Translations under genes and position numbers: made by a program | NCBI RefSeq assembly: GCF_003202435.1 | Contig: NZ_QJHK01000028.1 | Span: 1-52,114 of the forward strand | Length of the DNA: 52,114 nt | Source of the DNA: Flavobacterium cheongpyeongense | GTDB lineage: Bacteria; Bacteroidota; Bacteroidia; Flavobacteriales; Flavobacteriaceae | Direction: 5' to 3' | Notes under the pieces: generated by a model | What the model saw: the letters and a program-made list of their open reading frames with translations, nothing else | What the model was told of the DNA's origin: nothing | The model's database searches: none | Shown here: positions 1-9,457 of the stretch, piece after piece | How the letters are laid out: each line of letters begins with the position of its first letter | Position numbering within the stretch: position 1 is the stretch's first letter

Positions 1-2
1 TT

Positions 3-119
3 TGTTTTAGGATAAACCGTTCTCAATTTAAAACAAGTATTTTTCATAAATCCATAGAAAGAATGGTAAATGCAAAACCGATATATCAAAAAAATATAAA
101 ACAGATATTAAGTGCATAA
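3..119 (+). CDS. C-terminal end of an upstream protein (5' partial)
   Basis: Reading frame 3 is open from the window edge to a TAA at 117-119. It gives about 38 residues with a basic, ordinary-looking composition, ending in NIKQILSA. The other two forward frames stop within the first 15 bases, so this is the only frame that could carry the end of a gene entering from the left. It lies on the same strand as the long operon that follows, separated by about 240 bases. The family cannot be recognised from this fragment. Confidence 0.45.
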   Translation, partial: CFRINRSQFKTSIFHKSIERMVNAKPIYQKNIKQILSA

Positions 120-361
120 CTCAATAAACTTATTTTTAATACATTTTCAATCGAGAGTTCAAACTAAACAAGTCAAAAAAAACAAGAATTTACTGAAAAA
201 AACATACTAATTCCTAATTTATAAAAGCTATCTTGTTTTGAATTTTATTTTCAGAATAAAAAGAACCGTTAGCAGACTGAATTGGAAGCTAAAAAAATGA
301 ACGGAGGATACATTAATAAGATTTAATTTTTATCTTTAGATGCCATAAACAATTTATTTTA
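120..361. other. AT-rich intergenic leader before the radical SAM operon
   Basis: No convincing ORF or RNA gene is present. A near-match to the flavobacterial -7 element, TATCTTTA at 331-338 (consensus TAnnTTTG), lies about 24 bases before the first start codon and may be the promoter of the large operon. One mismatch makes this weak. Confidence 0.3.
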
Positions 362-1264
362 ATGAATGTTTTAAAAACTATATTATATTTCTCTATTTTT
401 AGATATCCTTTAAAATTAGAGGAGATTCATGATTACACAAACCATGACAACAAAGCCAATACCGCTGAAGAATTAGATCTTTTAATCCAAAAAGGAATCT
501 TATTCATGGTAGATGAATTCTATGTTTACGGAAATGATTTGGATAGTGTAACCAAAAGGTTAAAAGGTAATCTATATGCATCAAATATAATGACAAAAGC
601 CTATAAAAGAGCTAAATTCATTTCAAAATTCCCCTACGTAGAAGCTGTTGGCATCTCTGGTTCTCTTTCAAAAGGCTATCATGATGAAAACAGTGATATT
701 GATTTTTTTGTAATTACAAAACCTGATCGATTATGGATGTGCCGAACGCTATTGATATTATTTAAAAAAATATTTTTACTAAACTCCCGAAAATATTTCT
801 GTGTTAATTACTTCATTTCAACTTCCAGCCTTGAAATTGAAGAAAAAAACCGATTTACTGCTACTGAATTAAAAACTCTCATTCCTATTACGGGAAAAGA
901 AGTTTTTGAAATATTTTATACTAAAAACCTTTGGGTCAATGATTATTTCCCAAAATTTAAGCCTGATCTATCTCCTATTGGAAATCAAAATAAGCCATTT
1001 TTTACTAAAACACTAGAATTTGGCCTAAACAATACCTTGGGTGAATTTGTGGATTCTGGTTTTAAAAAAATCACTATAGCAAAATGGAAATCGAAATTTA
1101 AAAATATCGCCACAGAGGATTTTAAAATAGCACTTAAATCTACCCAAGATATATCAAAACATCATCCTTCAAATTTTCAGCAAAGAGTAATTCTGGCTTT
1201 AAACGAAAAATACAGGGAATTTCAAAAGAACTACAATATTGAATTAGCAGAAGAACATGCTTGA
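362..1264 (+). CDS. Nucleotidyltransferase-domain protein (MNT/Pol-beta fold)
   Basis: A 300-residue protein with the minimal nucleotidyltransferase signature GSLSKGYHDENSDID at about residues 100-114. The GS pair and Asp112/Asp114 match the GSxxxGxxxxxDxD motif that binds the nucleotide and metal. Enzymes of this fold transfer a nucleoside monophosphate to a small molecule, protein or RNA; the substrate here is unknown. The N-terminal ~70 residues resemble a small helical or winged-helix segment. It is the first gene of a tightly packed operon and overlaps the next gene by 8 nt. No HEPN antitoxin/toxin partner is adjacent, so a biosynthetic role with the downstream radical SAM enzymes is preferred over a toxin-antitoxin role. 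That role is an inference. Confidence 0.7.
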   Translation: MNVLKTILYFSIFRYPLKLEEIHDYTNHDNKANTAEELDLLIQKGILFMVDEFYVYGNDLDSVTKRLKGNLYASNIMTKAYKRAKFISKFPYVEAVGISGSLSKGYHDENSDIDFFVITKPDRLWMCRTLLILFKKIFLLNSRKYFCVNYFISTSSLEIEEKNRFTATELKTLIPITGKEVFEIFYTKNLWVNDYFPKFKPDLSPIGNQNKPFFTKTLEFGLNNTLGEFVDSGFKKITIAKWKSKFKNIATEDFKIALKSTQDISKHHPSNFQQRVILALNEKYREFQKNYNIELAEEHA

Positions 1265-2717
1265 TATCCTTTTTTCGCATTCGTATTATTACAAACTCGA
1301 CCCAAAGCAATGGAAAAACAAAACGCCTTTTCCTCCTTTGGGGACTTTGTATGCGGCTTCGCTACTGCGGGAAAACAACTATTCGGTAGATTTATTTGAC
1401 GTGAATTTATTAGAAAACCCTCTTCCGATTCAATCTGTTTTAGAAGAAAAAAAGGCTAAATATTTGGTGATTTATGATGATGGTTTTAATTATCTAACCA
1501 AAATGTGTCTGACTAATATGCGCGAGGCCTGTTTTGAAATGATTTCATTTGGCAAAAAAGAAAACTGTATCGTGATTGTTTGTAGTTCAGACGCGACGGA
1601 TCATTACAAAGAATACCTGGAAAAAGGTGCCGATTATATCATTCAAGGCGAGGGCGAATTAACCTTGCTAGAACTCATAAACGCTATAGAAAAAGGGAAT
1701 GAAATCGAAACTGTTAATGGAATTGTATTTCAAAAAAAAGGAATTGTAACGCAAAATCCGAAGCGTACTGTTTTCGAGAACCTTGATCAATTGCCCTTGC
1801 CGGCCTGGGATTTGGTAGATATCGATGCATACAAACGCATTTGGGCTAAAAGTAATCAATCCTTTACCTTAAATTTAGCAACCACCCGAGGCTGTCCTTT
1901 CAAATGTAATTGGTGTGCAAAGCCCATTTATGGGAATAGATATAATGCTCATTCCCCTGAATATATTGTCAAGGAAATTGCTTTTTTACAAGAAAAATTT
2001 AACGTAAGTCGTTTTTGGATGTGTGATGATATATTTGGATTGAAACCCAATTGGGTTCAAGAATTCAATGCCGAATTACAGAAAAAAAACCTGAAAATCA
2101 GTTATTACATTCAAAGCCGCGTAGATTTATTGCTAAAAGAAAACACTATTGACGCCTTGGCAAAATCAGGATGCGAAGAGGTTTGGGTGGGTGCCGAAAG
2201 TGCTTCTCAAAAAATTCTCGACGCAATGGACAAAGGCACAAAAGTAGCAGAAATTTATGAAGCCACAAGATTATTGAAAGCACATAAAATTAGGATTGCC
2301 TTTTTTCTTCAATTTGGCTATTTGACTGAAATCAAGGAAGATATTCGAAAAACAATTGCAATGGTAAAAGAATTATTACCTGATAGCATTGGAATCTCTA
2401 TTTCGTATCCTTTGCCAGGAACTCCATTTTACGAAAAAGTAAAAGAGGATTTGAAATTAAAAGCCAATTGGACAGATTCTGACGATTTTGAAATGATGTT
2501 CAACGGCAGTTTTGATTCTGTTTTTTATAGAAAACTGCAACGATTTGTACATAAAGAATATAGAAAAAGCCAAGGTTTTTACAACTTGAAATCCTTGTTA
2601 AAGCATCCACTAAATTTGAATTTTCAAAACCTGAAATCAATTGCAAAACTCGGATATTATATCCCGAGCGCTTTTGTTGATGGCTTGATTTTAAAATTAT
2701 CAAGAGATGAAATCTAA
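1257..2717 (+). CDS. B12-binding-type radical SAM enzyme (1 of 3)
   Basis: A 486-residue protein. The N-terminal ~150 residues form a Rossmann-like cobalamin-binding-type domain, with PPLGTLYAASLL near residue 26 and a QGEGE turn near 130. The radical SAM core carries the [4Fe-4S] motif Cys213-x3-Cys217-x2-Cys220 (GCPFKCNWC). The family includes BchE, HpnP and many methylases and cyclases that use a SAM-derived radical with or without cobalamin. The DxHxxG cobalamin motif is not visible, so B12 dependence is not certain. It overlaps the preceding gene by 8 nt and the following methyltransferase by 11 nt, implying translational coupling. The substrate cannot be deduced; a lipid, glycan or small-molecule precursor is possible from context. 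Confidence 0.85.
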   Translation: MLDILFSHSYYYKLDPKQWKNKTPFPPLGTLYAASLLRENNYSVDLFDVNLLENPLPIQSVLEEKKAKYLVIYDDGFNYLTKMCLTNMREACFEMISFGKKENCIVIVCSSDATDHYKEYLEKGADYIIQGEGELTLLELINAIEKGNEIETVNGIVFQKKGIVTQNPKRTVFENLDQLPLPAWDLVDIDAYKRIWAKSNQSFTLNLATTRGCPFKCNWCAKPIYGNRYNAHSPEYIVKEIAFLQEKFNVSRFWMCDDIFGLKPNWVQEFNAELQKKNLKISYYIQSRVDLLLKENTIDALAKSGCEEVWVGAESASQKILDAMDKGTKVAEIYEATRLLKAHKIRIAFFLQFGYLTEIKEDIRKTIAMVKELLPDSIGISISYPLPGTPFYEKVKEDLKLKANWTDSDDFEMMFNGSFDSVFYRKLQRFVHKEYRKSQGFYNLKSLLKHPLNLNFQNLKSIAKLGYYIPSAFVDGLILKLSRDEI

Positions 2718-3489
2718 ATTCGACAATGCCGCAGCTAATTATGACCATACGTTTACCAATTCTGTTATTGGAAAAACACAACGCAGGTTTGTTTATCATC
2801 ACGTATCGAAATTTTTAAAAAACAATCCCGTCAAAAACATACTCGAAATCAATTGTGGAACAGGCGAAGATGCTATTTGGTTAGCCAAACAAAACTTTGA
2901 GGTCGTTGCAACCGATATTTCTGAAGAGATGATTTTAATTGCACAAAGCAAAGAAAAACTGGACAATTTAACCTTTGAGCAGTTAAACATCAATGAAATC
3001 AGCATCCTTTCTGGAAATGAAAAATTTGATTTGATCTTTTCGAATTTTGGTGGTTTGAACTGTTTATCTAAAGAAGAATTAAAATCGTTTTTTGAAAGCG
3101 TACCAAATTTAGTTTCAGAAAAAGGGTATTTGGCTTTGGTGTTTATGCCTAAAAACACCCTTTGGGAAGCATTTTATTTTTTTGCGAAAGCCAAATTTTC
3201 GTTAGCTTTTAGAAGAAAAAAAGAAAGCGTGATTGCTAATGTTGACGGAGAAAAAGTAAACACTTTTTATTATAATCCAAAAGATATTGTAAATTTATCG
3301 GGAAATGATTTTGAAATTATTTCTATTAAACCAATTGGTTTTTTTATTCCGCCATCGTATTTAGAACCATTTTTTAAAAATAAATTAAAACTGTTATCGA
3401 TTTTAAAAAATTTGGATGAGGCAATTAAAAACTGCTCATTTCTATCAAAATATGCCGATCATTATTTAATAGTTTTTCAAAAAAAATGA
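2707..3489 (+). CDS. Class I SAM-dependent methyltransferase
   Basis: A 260-residue protein with the class I methyltransferase fold. Motif I is EINCGTGED at about residues 48-56, and the acidic end of strand 2 (VATDISEEM) follows at about 72-80. The start matches family members beginning FDNAAANYDHTF. It would transfer a methyl group from SAM to a small molecule whose identity is unknown. It sits between two radical SAM genes, overlapping the first by 11 nt and the next by 4 nt (ATGA type), so it almost certainly acts in the same pathway. Its C-terminal region is richer in aromatic and hydrophobic residues than a minimal methyltransferase, which may suit a lipophilic substrate (inference). 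Confidence 0.8.
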   Translation: MKSKFDNAAANYDHTFTNSVIGKTQRRFVYHHVSKFLKNNPVKNILEINCGTGEDAIWLAKQNFEVVATDISEEMILIAQSKEKLDNLTFEQLNINEISILSGNEKFDLIFSNFGGLNCLSKEELKSFFESVPNLVSEKGYLALVFMPKNTLWEAFYFFAKAKFSLAFRRKKESVIANVDGEKVNTFYYNPKDIVNLSGNDFEIISIKPIGFFIPPSYLEPFFKNKLKLLSILKNLDEAIKNCSFLSKYADHYLIVFQKK

Positions 3490-4868
3490 GTATTCTATTT
3501 ACACACGCCTATTATCTTTCTGGAGATTTAAAGGAACAAAAGATAATGAAACCCTATCCACCGTTAGGGCTGCTGTATGTTTCCGCATATTTGACGAGCA
3601 AAAACATTCAGAATAATGTCTATGACACTACTTTTTATTCGCAAGAAGATCAACTCAGCTATATTTTAGAAAAAAAACCAAAAGTCATTTCCATTTACAC
3701 CAATTTAATGACAAAAATAGAAGTTGTAAAACTCATAAAAATACTAAAAACAGAATTGTATGGTTTTCCAAGAATTATTCTCGGCGGACCAGATATAACT
3801 TACAATATAGAAAACTATTTGAAATCCGGAGCCGATTTCCTAATTATTGGTGAAGGCGAAGAAACTACTTATGAATTGTATAATGCCATTATCAATAATG
3901 ATAATTTTAACGAAATCGACGGAATAGCTTTTTTTGAAAACAACAACGTCAATCAAACTCAGGCGAGAACCAAATTTAGGGAATTGGATGAATTACCATT
4001 GCCAAACCGAGATGCAATACCAATTGAGAAATATCTTGAAACCTGGAAGAAAAATCACGGCGAAAGCTCCATGACCATTTCTACGCAACGGGGTTGTCCT
4101 TATACCTGCAAATGGTGCAGTACCGCAGTTTACGGACAAAGTTATCGCCGAAGACCGGCACATTTGGTTGCTCAGGAAATGAAAATGCTTAAAGACAAAT
4201 ACAATCCAGACGCAATTTGGTTTGTTGATGACGTATTCACAATTAGCCACAAATGGCTCATTGCTTTTCATGAAGAAGTTGTCAGGCAAAATGCCCAAAT
4301 CCGCTTTGAATGCATAACCAGAGCTGAACGATTGAACAACGAAATTCTGCAACTTTTGAAAGAAGCCGGATGTTTTAGAATTTGGATTGGTGCCGAGAGT
4401 GGTTCTCAAAAAATTATCGACTTGATGGATCGCCGTGTCGACGTAAATCATGTAAAAAAGATAATTCAAGATACAAATGCTTTAGGAATCGAGACCGGAA
4501 CATTCATAATGCTTGGATATCCTGGGGAAACTGAAGAAGACATTTCTACTACGATTCAGTACTTAAAAGATGCAAATCCTACACATTATACTATTACAAT
4601 TGCATATCCAATAAAGGGCACTTCATTATATAACGAAATTGAAAACAACATTACCGTAAAACCAGATTGGGAAACGTCAACTGACAGGGAGATTGATTTC
4701 GAAAGAAGTTATAGCCGAAAATATTATGATTATGCCGTAAAAAAAGTGGTTAACGAAGTAGAATTTCATAGAGAAATTACAAAAGCAGGAAGTCGGAATT
4801 ATGTGAAAATTTTAAAACTGAAAACAAAATCGATTTTAGCTGGCGGATTGATGAAAATTAACAAATGA
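3486..4868 (+). CDS. B12-binding-type radical SAM enzyme (2 of 3)
   Basis: A 460-residue paralogue of the gene at 1257-2717, with the same architecture. The N-terminal cobalamin-binding-type domain has PYPPLGLLYVSAYL near residue 24 and IGEGEET near 121. The radical SAM core has Cys204-x3-Cys208-x2-Cys211 (GCPYTCKWC). Further conserved stretches, such as IWIGAESGSQKIIDLMDR in the core, are shared with the first paralogue and suggest a duplication inside the operon. It overlaps the genes on both sides by 4 nt. The two paralogues may act on successive positions of one substrate or form a heteromer; the sequence does not decide. Confidence 0.85.
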   Translation: MSILFTHAYYLSGDLKEQKIMKPYPPLGLLYVSAYLTSKNIQNNVYDTTFYSQEDQLSYILEKKPKVISIYTNLMTKIEVVKLIKILKTELYGFPRIILGGPDITYNIENYLKSGADFLIIGEGEETTYELYNAIINNDNFNEIDGIAFFENNNVNQTQARTKFRELDELPLPNRDAIPIEKYLETWKKNHGESSMTISTQRGCPYTCKWCSTAVYGQSYRRRPAHLVAQEMKMLKDKYNPDAIWFVDDVFTISHKWLIAFHEEVVRQNAQIRFECITRAERLNNEILQLLKEAGCFRIWIGAESGSQKIIDLMDRRVDVNHVKKIIQDTNALGIETGTFIMLGYPGETEEDISTTIQYLKDANPTHYTITIAYPIKGTSLYNEIENNITVKPDWETSTDREIDFERSYSRKYYDYAVKKVVNEVEFHREITKAGSRNYVKILKLKTKSILAGGLMKINK

Positions 4869-5995
4869 AACGTATGAAAAAGCTCCTTTTTGTCTCTTTT
4901 TTTTTATTATTTATATCATGCGAAACTAATACTTATGATGAACTGCAAAATCATGATAATAATACTCTTCTTTTAAAATGGAACAAAGCCTATCCGGATG
5001 ATACAATTGATCAATCTCTAATTGGACTAAAATGGGGATTGTCTTATGTTGGTGCCAAATTACCAAAGACATTAAACGGAATTTCAACTTCAAACAATAT
5101 CATTTCAATAGATATAAACAAACTCGGCTTTTCAGAAAGTGCAATTGAAAAATTAACAAAACTGAATTTTAAAATTAAGGAATCACAAGAATATCGAACT
5201 ACAAATACTATAGATTTAGGAAGATATATAACTTTATTGTTGGGCGCTTCCGAGCATTATTATGAAATCACTGGAACACCTCAAACTCTAACAGAAATCC
5301 TGAATCGATATACACTGCTTCCACAAAAAGGATACATAGATAATTCGAGCGTTTCGTTTGAAAACAGAATCATTAAGTTTTCAGAACAAAATGGTTTCAC
5401 TCAGATTTTTCTATCTGAAGAAGTAAATCCCGTTTCTGGTGAGATTTTTGAGTACGAGACAATTGAACTATTGCCCAACGGCCAGTTGCGCTTTGGTATT
5501 TTTGATGCGAATGGCAACCGAAAAAACAATACCGATGCCTCTCATTCTAATGCAGGTAAACCGGGAAAATGTATGTGGTGTCACGAATCAAACATCAATC
5601 AAATGTTTAGTCATCAAAATGATTATGCCGGTTACTTGACATATAACGAATTACAAAACACTTTAATCAGTTACCGCGAAAGTAACCGAAAGCAAAAATT
5701 AGCCCTGACAGATGGCGTCGATTTTTCGCAAAGTCAACAACATACCTTAACCGAATTATTATACATTTCGTTTATGGAACCTTCAGCAGAACGTCTGAGT
5801 CTGGAATGGAAAATGCCTTTGACGCTAGTTCAGGGTCTATTATCAAATTTACCAACCCATATTTATACCGAATTCCCTTTCTTGGGCAATTTATATTATA
5901 GAAAAGATATCGAAAATTTGGCTCCATTCCAAGGATTATCAGTTTCTTCAAGCGTTCGGGAACAATCTGAAATTGAAGTTAATCATTTGAATTGA
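4865..5995 (+). CDS. Lipoprotein with a single CxxCH haem-type motif
   Basis: A 376-residue protein with a lipoprotein signal peptide: a basic start, a hydrophobic stretch, and a lipobox ending FISC with Cys19. It is predicted to be exported and lipid-anchored. In the middle is CMWCH (Cys236, Cys239, His240), the covalent haem c attachment signature, followed by a Met-containing stretch (INQMFSH) that could supply an axial ligand. The rest matches no family I recognise. It overlaps the upstream radical SAM gene and the downstream glycosyltransferase by 4 nt each, so it is an integral operon member. It may be a periplasmic redox component of the pathway. The haem assignment rests on the motif alone. 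Confidence 0.6.
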   Translation: MKRMKKLLFVSFFLLFISCETNTYDELQNHDNNTLLLKWNKAYPDDTIDQSLIGLKWGLSYVGAKLPKTLNGISTSNNIISIDINKLGFSESAIEKLTKLNFKIKESQEYRTTNTIDLGRYITLLLGASEHYYEITGTPQTLTEILNRYTLLPQKGYIDNSSVSFENRIIKFSEQNGFTQIFLSEEVNPVSGEIFEYETIELLPNGQLRFGIFDANGNRKNNTDASHSNAGKPGKCMWCHESNINQMFSHQNDYAGYLTYNELQNTLISYRESNRKQKLALTDGVDFSQSQQHTLTELLYISFMEPSAERLSLEWKMPLTLVQGLLSNLPTHIYTEFPFLGNLYYRKDIENLAPFQGLSVSSSVREQSEIEVNHLN

Positions 5996-6741
5996 TGATA
6001 AATAACAAAATAATAATAGTAGTGCTCCCAGCATACAATGCAGCAAAAACACTTCAAAAAACCTTTGAAGAAATTCCGTTTGATATTGTTGATGAAATAA
6101 TTATTACTGATGATTTCAGTCACGACAATACGATTGCCATCGCTAAAGAAATTGGCATCAAACACGTCATCGTTCACGATAAAAACAAAGGTTACGGCGC
6201 CAATCAAAAATCATGTTATAAAAAAGCTTTACAGCTCAACGCCGACATTATTGTGATGCTGCATCCCGATTACCAATACACACCAAAACTCATTCCTGCG
6301 ATGTGTACGTTAGTCGCCAATGATTTGTATGATGTTGTTTTGGGGTCACGTATTTTGAGTAAAGGTGCTTTAAAAGGCGGCATGCCGTTGTATAAATATA
6401 TTTCCAATAGGATTTTGACTTTCGTCCAAAATGTTTTGATGAATCAAAAACTTTCCGAGTATCATACCGGTTATCGCTGTTTTAATACTCAATTGTTGCT
6501 GAAAATTGATTTCGAAAACAACTCGGATGATTTTGTCTTTGACAATGAAATACTGGCACAATGTTGTTATAAAAAGGCCCGAATTGGCGAGATCTCATGT
6601 CCCGCAAATTATTTTGAAGAGGCGAGTTCCATTAATTTCAAAAGAAGTATCACTTATGGATTGGGTGTTTTGAGAGTTTCAATATCCTACTTTTTGCAAA
6701 AGACTAAACTGTTTTCATTTTCGCTTTTTTCAAAAATATGA
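5992..6741 (+). CDS. GT2-family glycosyltransferase (polyprenyl-phosphate sugar synthase type)
   Basis: A 249-residue protein with a GT-A fold. The N-terminal VVLPAYNAAKTL and the IITDDFSHDNT segment bind the nucleotide-sugar. The region around MLHPDYQYTPKLI (about 85-97) and the later acidic and arginine positions are typical of GT2 enzymes related to dolichol-phosphate mannose synthase. The short length without long C-terminal membrane segments suits an enzyme that loads a sugar onto a polyprenyl phosphate at the inner face of the cytoplasmic membrane. The next gene encodes a GT87-like membrane glycosyltransferase, a class that uses polyprenyl-phosphate sugars as donors. The two are probably donor synthase and user (inference). 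ATGA overlaps occur on both sides. Confidence 0.82.
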   Translation: MMINNKIIIVVLPAYNAAKTLQKTFEEIPFDIVDEIIITDDFSHDNTIAIAKEIGIKHVIVHDKNKGYGANQKSCYKKALQLNADIIVMLHPDYQYTPKLIPAMCTLVANDLYDVVLGSRILSKGALKGGMPLYKYISNRILTFVQNVLMNQKLSEYHTGYRCFNTQLLLKIDFENNSDDFVFDNEILAQCCYKKARIGEISCPANYFEEASSINFKRSITYGLGVLRVSISYFLQKTKLFSFSLFSKI

Positions 6742-8294
6742 AAGAATTTTCAGGAAAATATTACGGGTTATTTCCGCTGATTTTGCTTTGTGCTTTTTAC
6801 ACATACAAAGCGATTAATTTCCCTGTTCACGATTTTTCAAATTACTATTTTGGCGGCAAATTTTTAGCCGATGGCAAATTTAATTCGGGCATCTATTTCC
6901 CTTATGAATTCAATAAAGCCATTTCTAATCTTGGATATTCCGGATTATTTACAAGTTATGCTCCAAATACTCCTTTTTTAGCTTTAGTTTTTTACCCAAT
7001 ATCTTTTTTATCATTACCGACAGCCAAACTGGTTTTCAACAGCATAAGTGTATTGCTTTTTGCTTACAGTTTGAATCGATTGGTTTTGTTTTTTAAAATA
7101 AATGCAAAGTACATTTTACTTGTTCCAATATTATTTTTTGTGCCCATAAAAAATGAATTACTGTTTGGACAAGTCTATTTTTTACTTTTCTTTTTATTAA
7201 GTGAATTTTGGTTGGCTTACGAAAAAGAGGAACCTAAAAAAATGGCGATATTTTTAAGTTTGGCAATATTTCTTAAAGTATTTCCAATACTTTTAATTTT
7301 TGTTTTTTTGTTTAAAAAACAATTCAAACCCTTGATTTATATTGCAATTTCTTGTTTGCTGTTGTTTTTAATTTCAGTGCTTTTTACTGGATTTGACATT
7401 TGGATTTTTTATTTTAAAAATGTCTTGACAAAAGCTTCCAATGGCGAAATTGCCGGAGCCTTTGTTGACAATTACCAGTCCGTTTTTATGTTTTTAAAAC
7501 GATTAATGATTTTTGACGAAATTGAAAATCCAGATGCTTTCCTTAATTCTCCCTTTTTATTTTTTGCCTTAACTTCTGCCTTAAAAATTGGATTAATAAT
7601 CACGGGTTATTTCGTTTACAAGAGAGTTTCAAATTCCCTTTTCATTTTCTCTTATTGGATTTTGACTACAATTTTAATTTCGCCTTATGGAAGTACATAT
7701 ACTTTCATTTTACTCTTGTTCCCATTTTTCGTTTTGACAAAAAGTGATATTTCAAATGTTAAAAAAGTCCTTTTTCTTTCTCTTTTATTACTGATAAATA
7801 ATTTGCCGATCGCCTATTTTATTGAAAATAGATTTCCGTTCTCTTATCTTCGATTGTTTGCTTTGGCATTATTTTTTATTCTCTTTTTATCATTAATTTA
7901 CCGAAAAGTAAATTGGAAAATTATTACACTTAGCACAATTGTTCCCTGCCTTTTAATAACTTTATTTAAAAAGTCAGAAATTGTAAATTCAACTTATTTT
8001 CTTCATAAAAATGCTCCAATTTTGGTTTATGATTATAAAATTGCAAACAATCAATTGACTTATTTTTATTGGACAGAAGAAGGCGAAAAAATAGAATCTG
8101 TTCCGCTTGAAACACAAACTGCCATCAATGTTGAACTAAAAAACAATCAGGCTTATTACAACAAAAAACAGTTTACATTTGAAAAGGGCAATAAGCTAAA
8201 ACCAATATTGATAAACAACAAAACACTTCTTTATCTTTCAGACTATGATCGGGGAATTGGGTTTTATGCGTTGAGAAAAATTAAGATAAATTGA
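6738..8294 (+). CDS. GT87-like integral membrane glycosyltransferase (DUF2029)
   Basis: A 518-residue hydrophobic protein with about ten predicted membrane helices over the first ~400 residues, followed by a ~110-residue soluble tail. Near the N-terminus it has FPVHDFSNYYFGGKFLADG, which resembles the acidic first-loop signature of GT-C enzymes of family GT87 (such as mycobacterial PimE). These take a sugar from a polyprenyl-phosphate donor on the outer side of the cytoplasmic membrane. The preceding GT2 enzyme and following flippase-like protein fit that role. The acceptor is unknown. It overlaps the neighbours by 4 nt at each end. The Phe/Leu/Lys-rich composition is usual for membrane proteins of this organism. 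Confidence 0.7.
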   Translation: MKEFSGKYYGLFPLILLCAFYTYKAINFPVHDFSNYYFGGKFLADGKFNSGIYFPYEFNKAISNLGYSGLFTSYAPNTPFLALVFYPISFLSLPTAKLVFNSISVLLFAYSLNRLVLFFKINAKYILLVPILFFVPIKNELLFGQVYFLLFFLLSEFWLAYEKEEPKKMAIFLSLAIFLKVFPILLIFVFLFKKQFKPLIYIAISCLLLFLISVLFTGFDIWIFYFKNVLTKASNGEIAGAFVDNYQSVFMFLKRLMIFDEIENPDAFLNSPFLFFALTSALKIGLIITGYFVYKRVSNSLFIFSYWILTTILISPYGSTYTFILLLFPFFVLTKSDISNVKKVLFLSLLLLINNLPIAYFIENRFPFSYLRLFALALFFILFLSLIYRKVNWKIITLSTIVPCLLITLFKKSEIVNSTYFLHKNAPILVYDYKIANNQLTYFYWTEEGEKIESVPLETQTAINVELKNNQAYYNKKQFTFEKGNKLKPILINNKTLLYLSDYDRGIGFYALRKIKIN

Positions 8295-9457
8295 AAAAAA
8301 CACACATCAATAGGATTGGATTTATTTCATCAAATGCATTGCGGCAAATATTAGTTTCTGCATTTAGTATGGCCATTCCTTTTCTGGTAATTCATTATTC
8401 TTCGAAAGAAGTTTGGGGTTCATTTGTATCAATTTTATTATTCACATTGTTTGCTTTACAAATTATCAATTGGGGGAATAAAGAATATTTATTGCGGGAG
8501 TTTAGCAAATATCCAAGTAAAATAAATCAGAATTTCTCCGAAAACATGATTACCAGATTACCATTGGTTGTATGCTTTTCAATTGTTGGATTCGTGATTT
8601 TTCCAATCTATTTTGGGTTTTGGATTATGATTTGGATCATTGGAAGGTATTTTAATCATTCCGTAGAATCACTAATTCTTTATCAAAAGAAATTCAAGTC
8701 TTCATTAGTCATAGAGTTTATGAGTTTTGCCTTATTTGGCTTATTTTTTTTCTTTTTAAGATCAAAAGTTGATGTTTATTTACTTTTAATAATTTACAGT
8801 TCTTATCAATTTATAAAAGGGTTTCTTTATTTTGTTTTGTTCAAAAAATATTTATCATTTCAAAAACTTATATTCAACATTGGTTATTTCAAAGTTTCTT
8901 TCTCCTTTTTTCTGCTCTCGATTTTAGGGTTTTTAGGTTCAAAAATTGATGTTTGCATAACTGATTACTTTGGAAACAAAACAATTACTGCCGAATATCA
9001 AATTATCAATAGTCTTTTAGTCTTTACAATGTCAATTACATCGTTTATATATGCACCTTTCACAAAAATGATTTATAGAAATAATGACGATGTAATGCAC
9101 AAATCTAAAAAGACCCTAACATTTCTTGGGCTAATTATTGTTCCAGCATCATTATTGGTCATCTATTTGATTCTGAAATATTATTTAAAAACAAATTTTT
9201 CAATTGTTTTTTACTTAATTGCTTTTATATATGTTTACCCATCTTATCTTTTTTGTTTAGATATTGTAAATTTGTTCAAACAACACAAAGAAAAAATTGT
9301 CGTTCTATTCCTTTTTATTGGAGTTGTCTTGACTGCTGTTTTATCATCTCTTTTTTTATATTTAGATTATGGAATAATTGGAGTTTTATTAGGAAGTGCA
9401 ATTGCCCAGTTGACAATTTTAATTTTGTTTAAATTAACAAATAAATATGTATTATGA
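8291..9457 (+). CDS. Polysaccharide flippase-like membrane protein (Wzx/MATE-type)
   Basis: A 388-residue protein with about ten to twelve hydrophobic segments and features of the oligosaccharide flippase group. Examples are an N-terminal NRIGFISSNALRQILVSAFS with polar residues inside helix 1, and a GSKIDVCITDYFG segment in the middle. The chosen start is TTG at 8291, which overlaps the TGA of the previous gene as ATTGA. It keeps the 4-nt spacing seen through this operon and gives a full first helix. Family members are usually 400-480 residues, so this is a short one. It is expected to flip a lipid-linked product across the cytoplasmic membrane; the cargo is unknown. Confidence 0.65.
   Translation: MKKTHINRIGFISSNALRQILVSAFSMAIPFLVIHYSSKEVWGSFVSILLFTLFALQIINWGNKEYLLREFSKYPSKINQNFSENMITRLPLVVCFSIVGFVIFPIYFGFWIMIWIIGRYFNHSVESLILYQKKFKSSLVIEFMSFALFGLFFFFLRSKVDVYLLLIIYSSYQFIKGFLYFVLFKKYLSFQKLIFNIGYFKVSFSFFLLSILGFLGSKIDVCITDYFGNKTITAEYQIINSLLVFTMSITSFIYAPFTKMIYRNNDDVMHKSKKTLTFLGLIIVPASLLVIYLILKYYLKTNFSIVFYLIAFIYVYPSYLFCLDIVNLFKQHKEKIVVLFLFIGVVLTAVLSSLFLYLDYGIIGVLLGSAIAQLTILILFKLTNKYVL

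Noticed and set aside
362..1264. Reading the first operon gene as an MNT/HEPN antitoxin
   Set aside because: No HEPN partner is adjacent, the protein is twice the usual MNT antitoxin length, and it is translationally coupled to a radical SAM gene.
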